From an uncultured Oscillospiraceae bacterium (lineage in GTDB: Bacteria; Bacillota; Clostridia; Oscillospirales; Oscillospiraceae): DNA of 64,000 nucleotides. Of the stretch, positions 53,776 to 61,786 are shown one piece after another. Position numbers and translations under genes: made by a program. The stretch lies in assembly GCA_949878425.1 (NCBI GenBank), contig CATLAL010000005.1, forward strand, positions 1-64,000, read 5' to 3'. A model generated the notes under the pieces. The model was not told the origin of the DNA. It did not search any database and saw only the letters and a list, made by a program, of their open reading frames with translations. How positions within the stretch are numbered: the stretch's first letter is position 1; the number at the start of each line of letters is the position of its first letter.

Positions 53776-55857
53776 TCAATACGGGATAAACGCGAGATCC
53801 ATATCCACTTTGCCGCTGATGCCCGGCACGGAGCCGCTGTCCGTATACTGCCAGATGCGGTAGTTGTAGTACATGGTGGGCCTCTGGCTGTACTGGGCGA
53901 ACCAGACGTCGTAGCGGGTCAGCCGGTCCAGCTCGTAGCGGCCGTAGCCCACGGGGAGATTGTAGTAGATCATGGGCATGTACCCGTACATGGCCACGGT
54001 CTCGCAGAAGGTGATGGCGCAGTCGGTGAGCACCGCGTTGTCCAGGCCGCTGGTCCGGGCCCCGGAGGCGCTGATTACCTCCCAGTCGTAGACCAGGGGA
54101 TAGTCCAGGGTCTGGCCGTTCAGAGCCTCCAGGACGAAGAGCGCCTCCTCCCGGGCCTCCTCTATGGAGATGGCCTGGGAGAAGAAGTAGGCCCCCACCT
54201 TCAGTCCCGCCGCCTTGGCCCCCTCCAGGTTCTGCTGGAAGTAGGGGTCCAGATTCAGCGTTCCCTCCGCGCCGTAGCCCCGGTAGCCCACCCGGATAAA
54301 GGCGAACTCGATGCCCGCCCCGGCCACCTGCTGCCAGTCCACCTCCTTCTGGTAGGAGGACACGTCCACCCCCAGGGCGGTGGTATAGGCCGGGTCGTTG
54401 TAGTACATGCGGCTGCCGTCTAGCACAAAGAGGTTCCTGTCATAGGGCGCAACCGCCACGCTGCGCTCCACGGGGTAGAACTTATCCCTATATTTAATGT
54501 AGCCGGACAGGGCGGGGTCGTTGGGCTCCTCGTACTGCCAGGAGCTGATCCGGGAGACAATGGCGCACATCTCCCCCCGGTTGATGCCGTCCAGGGGGTA
54601 GTAGTACCGCTGGCCGCCGGTGACGGTGCCGTTGACGATCCCCTCCTCGTAGAGGGCCAGGGCGTAGCCGTCGTCCACATCGGCAAAGGGCGTATTCCCT
54701 ATCCGGGGCTCCAGGCCCAGGGCCACGGCGGTGACCCGGGCGATGGTCTGACGGCTGATACCGGCGTCCAGGTCCGATATCTCACCGGGGAACACGCACC
54801 CCAGACTCTCCGCCAGGGCCAGGTAGTTTCCGGCCCAGTTGCCGCTGGGGGCGTTGCCCGGGTCCTGATACCCGGCGGCCAGCAGCACCAGCTTCAACGC
54901 CTCCCCGGCGGTGAGGCCCTTGGCGGCCTGGAAGGTGCCGTCCGGGTAGCCGCCCACGATGCCCCTGGCGCTGAGCTGGCGCACATAGCTAAAAAACCAG
55001 TCCCCTTCCGCCACGTCCGTGTAGGGGTTCATCCAGTCGGAGAAATCCTCCCCGCCCGGGGCGGCCCCGCTCCCCTCGCCGTCCCACCTGGCGGTGGCGT
55101 TCAGTCCGCCCAGGGCCGGCTCCTGGCCGGTGAGCTGCACGCCGTCCTCCGTGTACCAGCCCAGGAAGGTCCGGCCGAAGAGCCGCGGCACAGGCAGCTC
55201 CCCATAGGCCATGCCCACGGGGTAAAAAATCGTGCGGTTGTCCATCTCGCCCCCGGCGGGATCGAAGTGGATGTAGGCGTAATTGTCCGGGCCGCTGTTA
55301 GCGTACTGCCCGTAGAGGAATAAGTAGGCCTCCCGCAGGCGGCGGTTCACCAGGTGCTCGCGCACGTCGGAGCCCTGGTGGCACCAGGTGGCGATGGCGT
55401 TGACCACGGCTTCCTCGCTGTACTGGTAGATTCCGCTGATGAGATAGCCGCAGAAGCGGTACTCCGGATTGATCCACTGGGTCCCCAGATTATAGGTCAT
55501 GCTGACCATGGCGTCGAACTGGTACTGGGTGACGGCTATGTTGTACTTTATCAGGAGGCTGTTCACCACGTCCTCCGCCGTCTTCAGGGCCTCCCGCATC
55601 AGCAGCTCCGCCTCCTGCTCCGTGACGCCGCCCGGGTAGTCCTCCGGCTCGCAGAGGGTTCCGTAGCCGATGTACCACTTTCCGTTGTCGGCGTAGGCCA
55701 CGGCGCTGAAGCCCTCAAACTCCTTGATGAAGGCCAGGCCCTCCTCGCTGGTGGTAAAGGTCTCCGCCGCCAGGGAGGAACCGGGCAGCAGCGCCAGCAA
55801 CAGGGCCAGACACAGGACCATGGCCGCGCTCTTTTTCATGGGTTTGGTGATTGTCAT
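53776..55857 (-). CDS. SLH-domain protein with two lysozyme domains (GH24 and GH25)
   Basis: A 693-residue exported protein. A signal peptide ends SSLAAE at about residue 31. A GH24 (phage T4-type) lysozyme domain at about 35-185 has the EGFSAVAYAD spacing (catalytic Glu and Asp nine apart) and GKWYIGYGT, where the usual Thr before IGYG is Tyr. An InlB-like repeat follows (IHFDPAGGEMDNRTI...FLGWYTEDG), then SLH modules at about 285-460, and a GH25 muramidase domain at about 490-690 (LGVDVSSYQKEVDWQQ, FAFIRVGYRGYG, YPLVYDWEV with Asp and Glu). The start is ATG 55857, with AAAGTGAGAG before it. It should cleave peptidoglycan at the surface. Two unrelated muramidase folds in one chain are unusual. 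Confidence 0.88.
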   Translation of the reverse strand: MTITKPMKKSAAMVLCLALLLALLPGSSLAAETFTTSEEGLAFIKEFEGFSAVAYADNGKWYIGYGTLCEPEDYPGGVTEQEAELLMREALKTAEDVVNSLLIKYNIAVTQYQFDAMVSMTYNLGTQWINPEYRFCGYLISGIYQYSEEAVVNAIATWCHQGSDVREHLVNRRLREAYLFLYGQYANSGPDNYAYIHFDPAGGEMDNRTIFYPVGMAYGELPVPRLFGRTFLGWYTEDGVQLTGQEPALGGLNATARWDGEGSGAAPGGEDFSDWMNPYTDVAEGDWFFSYVRQLSARGIVGGYPDGTFQAAKGLTAGEALKLVLLAAGYQDPGNAPSGNWAGNYLALAESLGCVFPGEISDLDAGISRQTIARVTAVALGLEPRIGNTPFADVDDGYALALYEEGIVNGTVTGGQRYYYPLDGINRGEMCAIVSRISSWQYEEPNDPALSGYIKYRDKFYPVERSVAVAPYDRNLFVLDGSRMYYNDPAYTTALGVDVSSYQKEVDWQQVAGAGIEFAFIRVGYRGYGAEGTLNLDPYFQQNLEGAKAAGLKVGAYFFSQAISIEEAREEALFVLEALNGQTLDYPLVYDWEVISASGARTSGLDNAVLTDCAITFCETVAMYGYMPMIYYNLPVGYGRYELDRLTRYDVWFAQYSQRPTMYYNYRIWQYTDSGSVPGISGKVDMDLAFIPY

Positions 55858-56016
55858 GGGATCTCTCACTTTCTCATACGGCCCCTTCCCGGGACTACCG
55901 GCCCCAGGACAGCAAAATACGGCATTATTCTACCATATTCGACGGCGGAAGGGAAGGGAGAAGCTCCGAAATTAACAGAAATGTAATATCAGCGGGGCAT
56001 CCGCTCCAAAAGCCCC

Positions 56017-56068
56017 TTGACAAACTCGGCCCAGCGTTATATAATAGCTGTTACATAACATATGTTAT
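56017..56068 (+). promoter_or_regulatory. Promoter and palindromic operator of the TetR operon
   Basis: TTGACA (56017-56022), 17 bases, TATAAT (56040-56045); just downstream is the perfect 14-bp palindrome ATAACATATGTTAT (56055-56068). The position after the -10 suits autorepression by the TetR protein encoded at 56089. Confidence 0.85.
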
Positions 56069-56088
56069 ATAAGAAGGGAGGCGCCGTC

Positions 56089-56643
56089 ATGCCGCCGCGA
56101 GGCAGAATTACCCGGGAGATGGTGGTAGACGCCGGCTTCGCCCTGGCCAGGGAGTCCAGTCTGGAGGCCGTCAGCGTCCGCGCCATCGCCCGCCGGCTGG
56201 GCTGCTCCACCCAGCCGGTCATGTACCATTTTAAAAGGGTGGAGGCCCTCAGACGGGCGGTCTATGAGCGGGCGGACCAATACCACACCGCCTATCTTAC
56301 AGAGGTCTCCGGGCCGCGCCCCCTGCTGGAAATCGGCCTTGCCTACATCCGCTTCGCCCAGACGGAAAAGCCCCTTTTTCACCTGCTGTTCCAGTCCAAC
56401 GAGTTCGCGGGAGGGAGCTTGGCCGAGCTGACGGACGCCGCCGCCCCCGTTCTCTCCGCCCTCGGCGAGGCCGCCGGCGCCGGCTCCGCGAAAGGGGTTT
56501 TCAAATACCTGTTTCTGTCTGTCCACGGGTACGCCAGCATGTTCGCCAACAACGCCCTGGTCTATGACGAGGCGGTGATTGCCGCGGATCTGGAGCGAAT
56601 CTTTACCGGCGCGGTCCGCGCGTCGGGGGAGGAGGAAAGCCGA
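56089..56643 (+). CDS. TetR-family transcriptional regulator
   Basis: A 184-residue regulator, stop codon TGA at 56644-56646 overlapping the next ATG. The N-terminal HTH (GRITREMVVDAGFALARESS, VRAIARRLGCSTQPVMYHFK) is standard. The C-terminal domain has a TetR_C-like sequence (FAQTEKPLFHLLFQSNEFAG). The start is ATG 56089 behind AAGGGAGG, not the upstream frame start at 56062 that lies in the operator. It probably represses its own operon through the ATAACATATGTTAT palindrome. Confidence 0.9.
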
Positions 56644-57362
56644 TGACCCGTCTGTATCGAAAAAACCAGCTGGCCTTTTCCCTGGCGTGGGCCGGCCTGT
56701 ACGTGGTCCTGTTCAGCGCGGCGGACAGCCTCTCCGCCTCTCTGGGGACGGCCAAGCTTGTCACGGCCCCGCTGTGCCTGGCCATGACCGCCCTTCTGGC
56801 CCTCTGGATCGGGAAAAACGGCCTGGGGGAAATCTACGGCCTGAGCCGGGTCCGGCTGGACTGCCGGAGGTACCTGTACTTTCTGCCCCTGGTCCTGATC
56901 GCGTCAACCAACCTCTGGGGCGGCTTCACCATGCGCTTTTCCCCCCTGGAGACCGGGCTGTATGTTGTCAGTATGCTGTGCGTGGGCTTTTTGGAGGAGG
57001 TCATCTTCCGGGGGCTCCTGTTCAAGGCCCTCTGGGCGGACGCGGAAAACGTGGGGTGGGCGGTGCTGCTCTCCAGCCTCACCTTCGGCATGGGCCACAT
57101 CGTGAACCTGCTCAACGGCGCGCAGCTGCTGCCCACCCTTCTCCAGATCTGCTACGCTACCGCCATCGGCTTCCTCTTTACGGTCCTCTTTCTCCGCTCC
57201 GGGACCCTGCTCCCCTGCATCCTGACCCACAGCGCCGTCAACTCCCTGAGCGCCTTCGCCGTCGAGAGGACGGGCGCGCTGGACATTGCCGCCGCCGCCG
57301 TGCTGACGGCGGTGTCCCTGGCCTACGCCCTGTGGATTCTGCGCCGGAGCGCCCGCCCATGA
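56643..57362 (+). CDS. CPBP-family intramembrane metalloprotease
   Basis: A 239-residue membrane protein with about eight predicted helices. The CPBP/CAAX signatures are complete: EEVIFRG (EExxxR) at about residues 117-123, FGMGHIVNL (second motif with His), and LTHSAVNS (third motif with His and Asn). CPBP proteases process prenylated or other membrane proteins and, in some bacteria, serve peptide maturation or bacteriocin immunity. ATGA overlaps link it to both tetR and the radical-SAM gene, so the three are translated together. Confidence 0.88.
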   Translation: MTRLYRKNQLAFSLAWAGLYVVLFSAADSLSASLGTAKLVTAPLCLAMTALLALWIGKNGLGEIYGLSRVRLDCRRYLYFLPLVLIASTNLWGGFTMRFSPLETGLYVVSMLCVGFLEEVIFRGLLFKALWADAENVGWAVLLSSLTFGMGHIVNLLNGAQLLPTLLQICYATAIGFLFTVLFLRSGTLLPCILTHSAVNSLSAFAVERTGALDIAAAAVLTAVSLAYALWILRRSARP

Positions 57363-58465
57363 AGCAGGTCAGCCTTCTCATCAAGCCCGCCTCCAGCCTC
57401 TGCAGCCTCCGCTGCCGGTACTGCTTCTACGAGGACGAGGCCGCAAGCCGGGCCCAGCGGAGCATGGGCGTCATGTCCCCCGGCACGGTGCGCGCCCTGC
57501 TGGAGGAGACCTTCCGGGCCGTGGAGCCCGGCGGCGCGGTGGGCTTCACCTTCCAGGGCGGGGAGCCCACCCTGGCGGGGCTGGACTTCTTCCGCGGCTT
57601 TGTCCGGCAGGCCCGGGCGCTGTGCCCCCCAGGCGTCCCCGTGGACTTCTCCCTCCAGACCAACGGCCTCCTGCTGGACGAGTCCTGGGCGAACTTCCTC
57701 CAAGAGGAGCGCTTCCTGGTGGGCCTCTCCGTGGACGGCTTCAAGGACCTGCACAACCTCCACCGGGTGGACGCCCAGGGCGGCGGCACCTGGAACCGGG
57801 TCCTCAGGGCCCTGGCCCTCCTGCAAAAGCACCGGGTGGAGGTCAACGCCCTGTGCGTGGTCACCGGCCTGTGCGCCCGCAGTCCGGACCGGGCCTACCG
57901 CCAGCTGAAGAAGCTGGACGTCCAATCCATCCAGTTCATCCCCTGCCTGGACCCCCTGGGGGCGGAGCGGGGGAGCCTGCCCTTCTCCCTGACGCCGGAG
58001 GCCTACGGGAAATTCCTCTGCCGGGTGTTCGACCTGTGGTATCAGGACTGGGCCGCGGGCCAGTACCGCAGCGTGCGCCTCTTTGACGACTACATCCGCA
58101 TCCTGCTGGGGGAGGGGGCCAGCACCTGCGCCGTCTGCGGGCGCTGCGGGTCCTATCTGGTGGTGGAGGCGGACGGCTCGGTCTACCCCTGCGACTTCTT
58201 CGCCCTGGACCAGTGGCGCATGGGCCGCGTGGGGGAGCAGAGCCTGACGGAGCTGGCGCGGTCAGATCGGGCCCAGGCGTTTCTGGACTGGGGCAAAACC
58301 GGGCCGGCGGAGTGCGCCGCCTGCCGGTGGGCCTCCCTCTGCGGCGGCGGATGCAAGCGGGACTGGTACGGGGAACCGCCCCGCAACTACTACTGCGCCG
58401 CCTTCCAGTCCCTGCTGGACTACGCCATGCCCCGCCTGGTGCAAATGGCCCGGGCGGTCTATTGA
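57359..58465 (+). CDS. Radical SAM protein with SPASM domain (anaerobic sulfatase maturase-like)
   Basis: A 368-residue enzyme. The radical-SAM cluster motif CSLRCRYC supplies Cys15, Cys19 and Cys22; FTFQGGEPTLAGLDFF is the GGEP motif. The C-terminal SPASM domain (about 265-345) has the cysteine pattern CAVCGRCG, YPCDFF, CAACRWASLCGGGC and YYCAAF, which ligates two auxiliary clusters. It matches anaerobic sulfatase-maturating enzymes, which oxidise a Cys or Ser of sulfatases to formylglycine, but related SPASM proteins modify peptides. No sulfatase is in the window. The ATG at 57359 overlaps the CPBP stop; a longer frame upstream is only an alternative frame of CPBP. Confidence 0.9.
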   Translation: MKQVSLLIKPASSLCSLRCRYCFYEDEAASRAQRSMGVMSPGTVRALLEETFRAVEPGGAVGFTFQGGEPTLAGLDFFRGFVRQARALCPPGVPVDFSLQTNGLLLDESWANFLQEERFLVGLSVDGFKDLHNLHRVDAQGGGTWNRVLRALALLQKHRVEVNALCVVTGLCARSPDRAYRQLKKLDVQSIQFIPCLDPLGAERGSLPFSLTPEAYGKFLCRVFDLWYQDWAAGQYRSVRLFDDYIRILLGEGASTCAVCGRCGSYLVVEADGSVYPCDFFALDQWRMGRVGEQSLTELARSDRAQAFLDWGKTGPAECAACRWASLCGGGCKRDWYGEPPRNYYCAAFQSLLDYAMPRLVQMARAVY

Positions 58466-58487
58466 AAATCGAAAGGAGATACGCGCT

Positions 58488-58532
58488 ATGCTGTTCCAAG
58501 TGCAGGATTCTTTAAAGGAGGTGGGTCCATGA
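58488..58532 (+). CDS. Possible 14-residue coupled leader peptide
   Basis: ATG 58488 with AAAGGAG eight bases upstream opens MLFQVQDSLKEVGP, whose TGA (58530-58532) overlaps the ATG of the GNAT gene. It has its own good ribosome site and contains the GNAT ribosome site (AAAGGAGG). It may be a translational coupler rather than a functional peptide. A radical-SAM substrate role is speculative: it has no Cys. Confidence 0.35.
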   Translation: MLFQVQDSLKEVGP

Positions 58533-58981
58533 TCCGTCTAGGGGAGATCACCCAGGAGAATTGGCTGGAGGCGGCCCGGCTGGAGCTGGGGGAGGGCCAG
58601 TCCGCCTTTGTGGCCGACCCCATGGGCATCCTGGCCCGGGGGTACGTCTACCGGGACTGCCGGGCGCGGGTGTGGACGGTGGAGGAGGAGGGCCGGATCG
58701 TGGGCCTGGCCATGGTCCGGGAGTTCGACGAGGAGCCTCTGGGCTATGAGCTCCAGCAGCTCATGATCGACCGGCGGGAGCAGGGCAGGGGCGTGGGCTC
58801 CGCGGCCCTGGCCCTGGTGCTGGAGCGCCTGCGGGCCGAGGGCAGCTGGCCCACTGTGGAGGTGTGCGTCAAAAGGGCGGACGGGCCGGCCCTGCGGGTC
58901 TATGAGAAGGCGGGCTTCACGGACACGGGCTACGTGGACCCTGAGGCGCCCGACGCTTTCAATCTGGTCTGTACGCTGTGA
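58529..58981 (+). CDS. GNAT-family N-acetyltransferase
   Basis: A 150-residue acetyltransferase. GYELQQLMIDRREQGRGVGS is motif A with the acetyl-CoA loop; VEVCVKRADGPALRVYEKAG is motif B. The substrate is unknown. Ribosome site AAAGGAGGTGGG. Last gene of the TetR/CPBP/radical-SAM operon, 63 bp after the radical-SAM stop. Confidence 0.87.
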   Translation: MIRLGEITQENWLEAARLELGEGQSAFVADPMGILARGYVYRDCRARVWTVEEEGRIVGLAMVREFDEEPLGYELQQLMIDRREQGRGVGSAALALVLERLRAEGSWPTVEVCVKRADGPALRVYEKAGFTDTGYVDPEAPDAFNLVCTL

Positions 58982-58990
58982 TCGGCTAGG

Positions 58991-59130
58991 GCCTGTTTGA
59001 AAAATGTTAACACGCTCAAACAGCGGGCCTTTTTCCGCCGTGCATTGCCAAGTTTCCTTGCAATACATCCAGTATTCCTGCGTCAAATTGGCTCCGCCTG
59101 GCGAAAAAATCCCTCGCTTTGTTCAAACAG
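58991..59130. repeat. Structured intergenic repeat, copy B
   Basis: GCCTGTTTGA (58991-59000) can pair with TCAAACAG at 59016-59023 or with TTCAAACAG at 59122-59130. The core CTTGCAATACATCCAGTATT-CCTGCG matches copies at 25391 and 60542. The ends differ from the other copies but keep complementarity. Confidence 0.7.
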
Positions 59131-59141
59131 CGCCTAAAGAT

Positions 59142-59324
59142 AGTCACACACTTGAAAAACGCAAAATGCGTTTTTTCGTCCAGGGAGCCGGTGGCCCGCT
59201 GGACGCGCAAAGAGCGTGTGTGTTGCCTATGAAGTCTACAGCTGGGCCGCTTTCGCGGCTCCTGCGGCGCACTGCGCCGCAGCACTTAAAAAGAATCAAA
59301 AAATTCTTTTCAAGTGCTTTGACT
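59142..59324. repeat. MITE-like repeat family 2 (183 bp)
   Basis: Imperfect terminal inverted repeats AGTCACACACTTGAAAA (from 59142) and CTTTTCAAGTGCTTTGACT (to 59324). The left end folds as GAAAAACGCA/TGCGTTTTTTC and the right as AGCACTTAAAAAGAAT/ATTCTTTTCAAGTGCT. No coding content. The solo palindrome at 36820-36866 is the same family. Confidence 0.7.
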
Positions 59325-59370
59325 GTCCAGCGGATTTTTCGACAGAAGCGGGTAAACCCGGGAAATACAG

Positions 59371-59428
59371 AAAGGCTGGAAGGAATTACCTCTGTGCCGC
59401 AGAGCGGCGGTAATTCCTTCCAGCCTTT
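59371..59428 (-). terminator. Terminator after the CUT2 binding-protein gene
   Basis: AAAGGCTGGAAGGAATTACC (59371-59390) pairs perfectly with 59409-59428, with an 18-base loop. On the minus strand it ends CCTTTCTG; on the plus strand TTTTCTTTC follows, so it may also terminate plus transcripts. Confidence 0.8.
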
Positions 59429-59456
59429 TCTTTCTGGATCCGTCCGGTTACTGGGA

Positions 59457-60500
59457 TCAGCCGCCGTAGGTGGCGGTTTTATACTCCTCAGCGTTGCCCT
59501 GGATCACCTTCGTGGGGGGCAGGCTGGAGGTGGCGGGCAGCTGCTCGCCGGCCATGGCGTCCATGCACAGGTCGATCAGGATGCGGCCGTGCTCCCGGCC
59601 GCCGCCCAGGCCAATGGAACCCTTCTGGGGCTCGCCGTTCATAATGTTGGTGCACTCCTGCTCCGTGGCGTCCACGGAGAACAGGCCGTAGTCGTCCCAC
59701 TCGTCCTGGGGCACGCCGGCCTTCATGGCCTCGTTGCCGCCCACGCCCGCGCCGGCGGAGATGCCCAGGTACACGCGGCAGTCAGGATTGGCCTGCATGA
59801 AGTTCTCGGTGGCGGCCACGCCCTCCTCCGTGGTCAGCACGGCGGCGGTTCCGATGAGGTTGCTGTTGGGATAACGCTGGAGCATGGCGGCCTCAACGGC
59901 GTCGCCCTCCTGGACGCCCAGCTCGATGGTGGGGATGTTCATAAACACCCAGTCAAAGACGCCGTCGGGATACTTCTCGTCAATCCAGTCGCCGGCCATC
60001 TCCACCAGGGCCTCGCCGGTGGCGACGGGGTCCAGGGCCAGATTGGTCTCCGCACCCTCGAAGTTGGTGGAATAGGCCAGCACGTGGATGCCCTGCTTCT
60101 TGGCCTCCTGCACCACGCCCACCACCGCGGCCGGGTCGATGGGCAGGACGCAAATCACGTCGCAGCCGCTGGTGATAAAGTTCTCGATCTGGGAGATCTG
60201 CTTCTGGGCGTCCGAGCCGCAGTCCACGTAAGTGACGGTGTGGCCCAGGCTCTCGCCGTACTTGACCGCCTCGTCAACCACCTCCGCCCAAACCGGGTTG
60301 GACAGGTTGTAGAAGGAGAAGCCGATCTTGTAGCCGCTGCCCTCATCCTCTCCGTCCGGCTGCTGCACGTCGCTGTTGTTTCCGTTGTTTCCGTTGTTTC
60401 CGTTGTTTCCGCTGCTGTTGTTTCCGCCGTTGTTTCCGCCGCAGGCGGCCAGGCCAAGAACCAGCACCAGGGAGAGCAATAACGCTGCCAGTTTCTTCAT
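59457..60500 (-). CDS. CUT2 (ribose-type) sugar-binding lipoprotein
   Basis: A 347-residue binding lipoprotein. Signal peptide to the lipobox LGLAACGG (Cys20), then a low-complexity Gly/Asn linker (GNNGNNGNN) coded by a repeated TTTCCGTTG, then a periplasmic-binding-4 fold (YKIGFSFYNLSNPVWAEVVD, VLPIDPAAVVGVVQEAKKQG, ISAGAGVGGNEAMKAG). Start ATG 60500 with TGGAGG; an extension to 60677 crosses repeat DNA. Last gene of the importer operon. The ligand is probably a pentose, hexose or inositol-like sugar but cannot be specified. Confidence 0.92.
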   Translation of the reverse strand: MKKLAALLLSLVLVLGLAACGGNNGGNNSSGNNGNNGNNGNNSDVQQPDGEDEGSGYKIGFSFYNLSNPVWAEVVDEAVKYGESLGHTVTYVDCGSDAQKQISQIENFITSGCDVICVLPIDPAAVVGVVQEAKKQGIHVLAYSTNFEGAETNLALDPVATGEALVEMAGDWIDEKYPDGVFDWVFMNIPTIELGVQEGDAVEAAMLQRYPNSNLIGTAAVLTTEEGVAATENFMQANPDCRVYLGISAGAGVGGNEAMKAGVPQDEWDDYGLFSVDATEQECTNIMNGEPQKGSIGLGGGREHGRILIDLCMDAMAGEQLPATSSLPPTKVIQGNAEEYKTATYGG

Positions 60501-60541
60501 CTTCTGATACCTCCAATTTTCCTTTTGTTTTTGAGCCCGTA

Positions 60542-60703
60542 AGAAGCTGCCCCAATAGCCAAAGTGTGTGACCTTGCGAGAAAAAGCTGCTGCCGGCAAG
60601 GCAAAAAAGCGCGGGAATACTTTGTGTATTGCAAGCTTTTTTAACGCGGCCGGCAACGGTTTGGGCCGCAAAGGCATGCGCCGGGGCTATTGGTACAGCT
60701 TCT
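60542..60703. repeat. Structured intergenic repeat, copy C (inverted)
   Basis: The outer arms AGAAGCTGCCCCAATAGCC (60542-60560) and GGCTATTGGTACAGCTTCT (60685-60703) pair. On the minus strand the core reads CTTGCAATACACAAAGTATT-CCCGCGCTTTTTTGCC, matching copies A and B. It separates the permease and binding-protein genes of one operon (287-bp gap); a further hairpin CCGCCGCCC/GGGCGGCGG lies at 60755-60776. Confidence 0.75.
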
Positions 60704-60787
60704 AAGGACCCTTATCAATAAAGCGGACGCCAGGGACCGCCTTATTCTGTCTCTCCGCCGCCCGCCGGGGCGGCGGGGCTGTGGGCA

Positions 60788-61786
60788 TTACTTTACCGTG
60801 TTCTCGGAGTTGATGGCCTTGAGCTTCTTGACCCGCTCGGAGCTGCGCACCACGCTGGCGTCGTAGACCACCGCGATGAGCAGCAGCAGCCCCTTGACCA
60901 CCAGCTGCCAGTACTCGTTGACGTTCATGAGGAGCATGCCGTTTTCCAGGAAGCCGATGATGAGCACGCCCAGCAGGGCCTGGTAGATGGTTCCCTTGCC
61001 GCCCAGGTTGCTGACGCCGCCGAGAACGCAGGCGGTGATGACGTTGAACTCAAAGCCCGCCCCGTTGGAGGAGAGGCCGGAGTTGGTCCGGGAGAGCAGG
61101 AGCACGCCGGCGATGGCGGAGAGCAGGCCGCAGAGGGTGTGGGCCAGGATCCGGACCTTGCCGGTGTTGACGCCGGCCAGCTTGGCCGCCTCCTCGTTGC
61201 TGCCCACGGCGTAGAGATACCGGCCAAAGGGCAGGGAGGTCAAAACAAAGTGTCCAACAAGGAAGATTACCGCCATGATGATCAGGGACACAGGGATGAT
61301 CCCGAACACGGTGCCCTGGCCCAGGATGGAAAACCCGGCGGGGAAACCGTAGATGGGAATGCCCCGGGAGAAGAGATAGCTGACGCCGTTTAAAACCTGG
61401 GAGATGGCCAGGGTGACGATCATGGAGTGTACGCCGGACTTTACGATGATAATGCCGTTGATGGCGCCCACCGTCACACCGAAGACCAGGCAGACCAGAA
61501 TCGCCAAAACCGGGTGCATGCCCATCTTTACCATCAGGTAGGCGCACAGCACGTTGGTCACCGACAGCTGGTAGCCCAGCGACAGGTCGATTCCTCCGGA
61601 GATGAGGACAATGGTGGTACCCACGGCGCAGATTCCCAGCGTACAGATCTGCCGGCTTACGTTCAGCAGGTTCTTAACCCTCAGGAAGTTGGGCGCGAAG
61701 ATGCTGAACATGATAAACATCACGATAAACACCATCAGCACACCGTATTTGCTGAAAATCTGAGCAAAGCTGCGTTCTTTTTTCAT
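60788..61786 (-). CDS. CUT2 sugar ABC permease (RbsC type)
   Basis: A 332-residue permease with about eight to ten predicted helices. Family signatures GGIDLSLGYQLSVTNVLCAY and AVGSNEEAAKLAGVNTGKVR, and VLGGVSNLGGKGTIYQALLG, match the RbsC/AraH class. It overlaps the ATPase stop by four bases, so the two are coupled. It imports a monosaccharide with the ATPase upstream and the binding protein downstream. Confidence 0.94.
   Translation of the reverse strand: MKKERSFAQIFSKYGVLMVFIVMFIMFSIFAPNFLRVKNLLNVSRQICTLGICAVGTTIVLISGGIDLSLGYQLSVTNVLCAYLMVKMGMHPVLAILVCLVFGVTVGAINGIIIVKSGVHSMIVTLAISQVLNGVSYLFSRGIPIYGFPAGFSILGQGTVFGIIPVSLIIMAVIFLVGHFVLTSLPFGRYLYAVGSNEEAAKLAGVNTGKVRILAHTLCGLLSAIAGVLLLSRTNSGLSSNGAGFEFNVITACVLGGVSNLGGKGTIYQALLGVLIIGFLENGMLLMNVNEYWQLVVKGLLLLIAVVYDASVVRSSERVKKLKAINSENTVK

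Noticed and set aside
56579..57358. A long frame fused upstream of the radical-SAM enzyme
   Set aside because: It is an alternative frame of the CPBP gene; the radical-SAM protein starts at ATG 57359 in an ATGA overlap.
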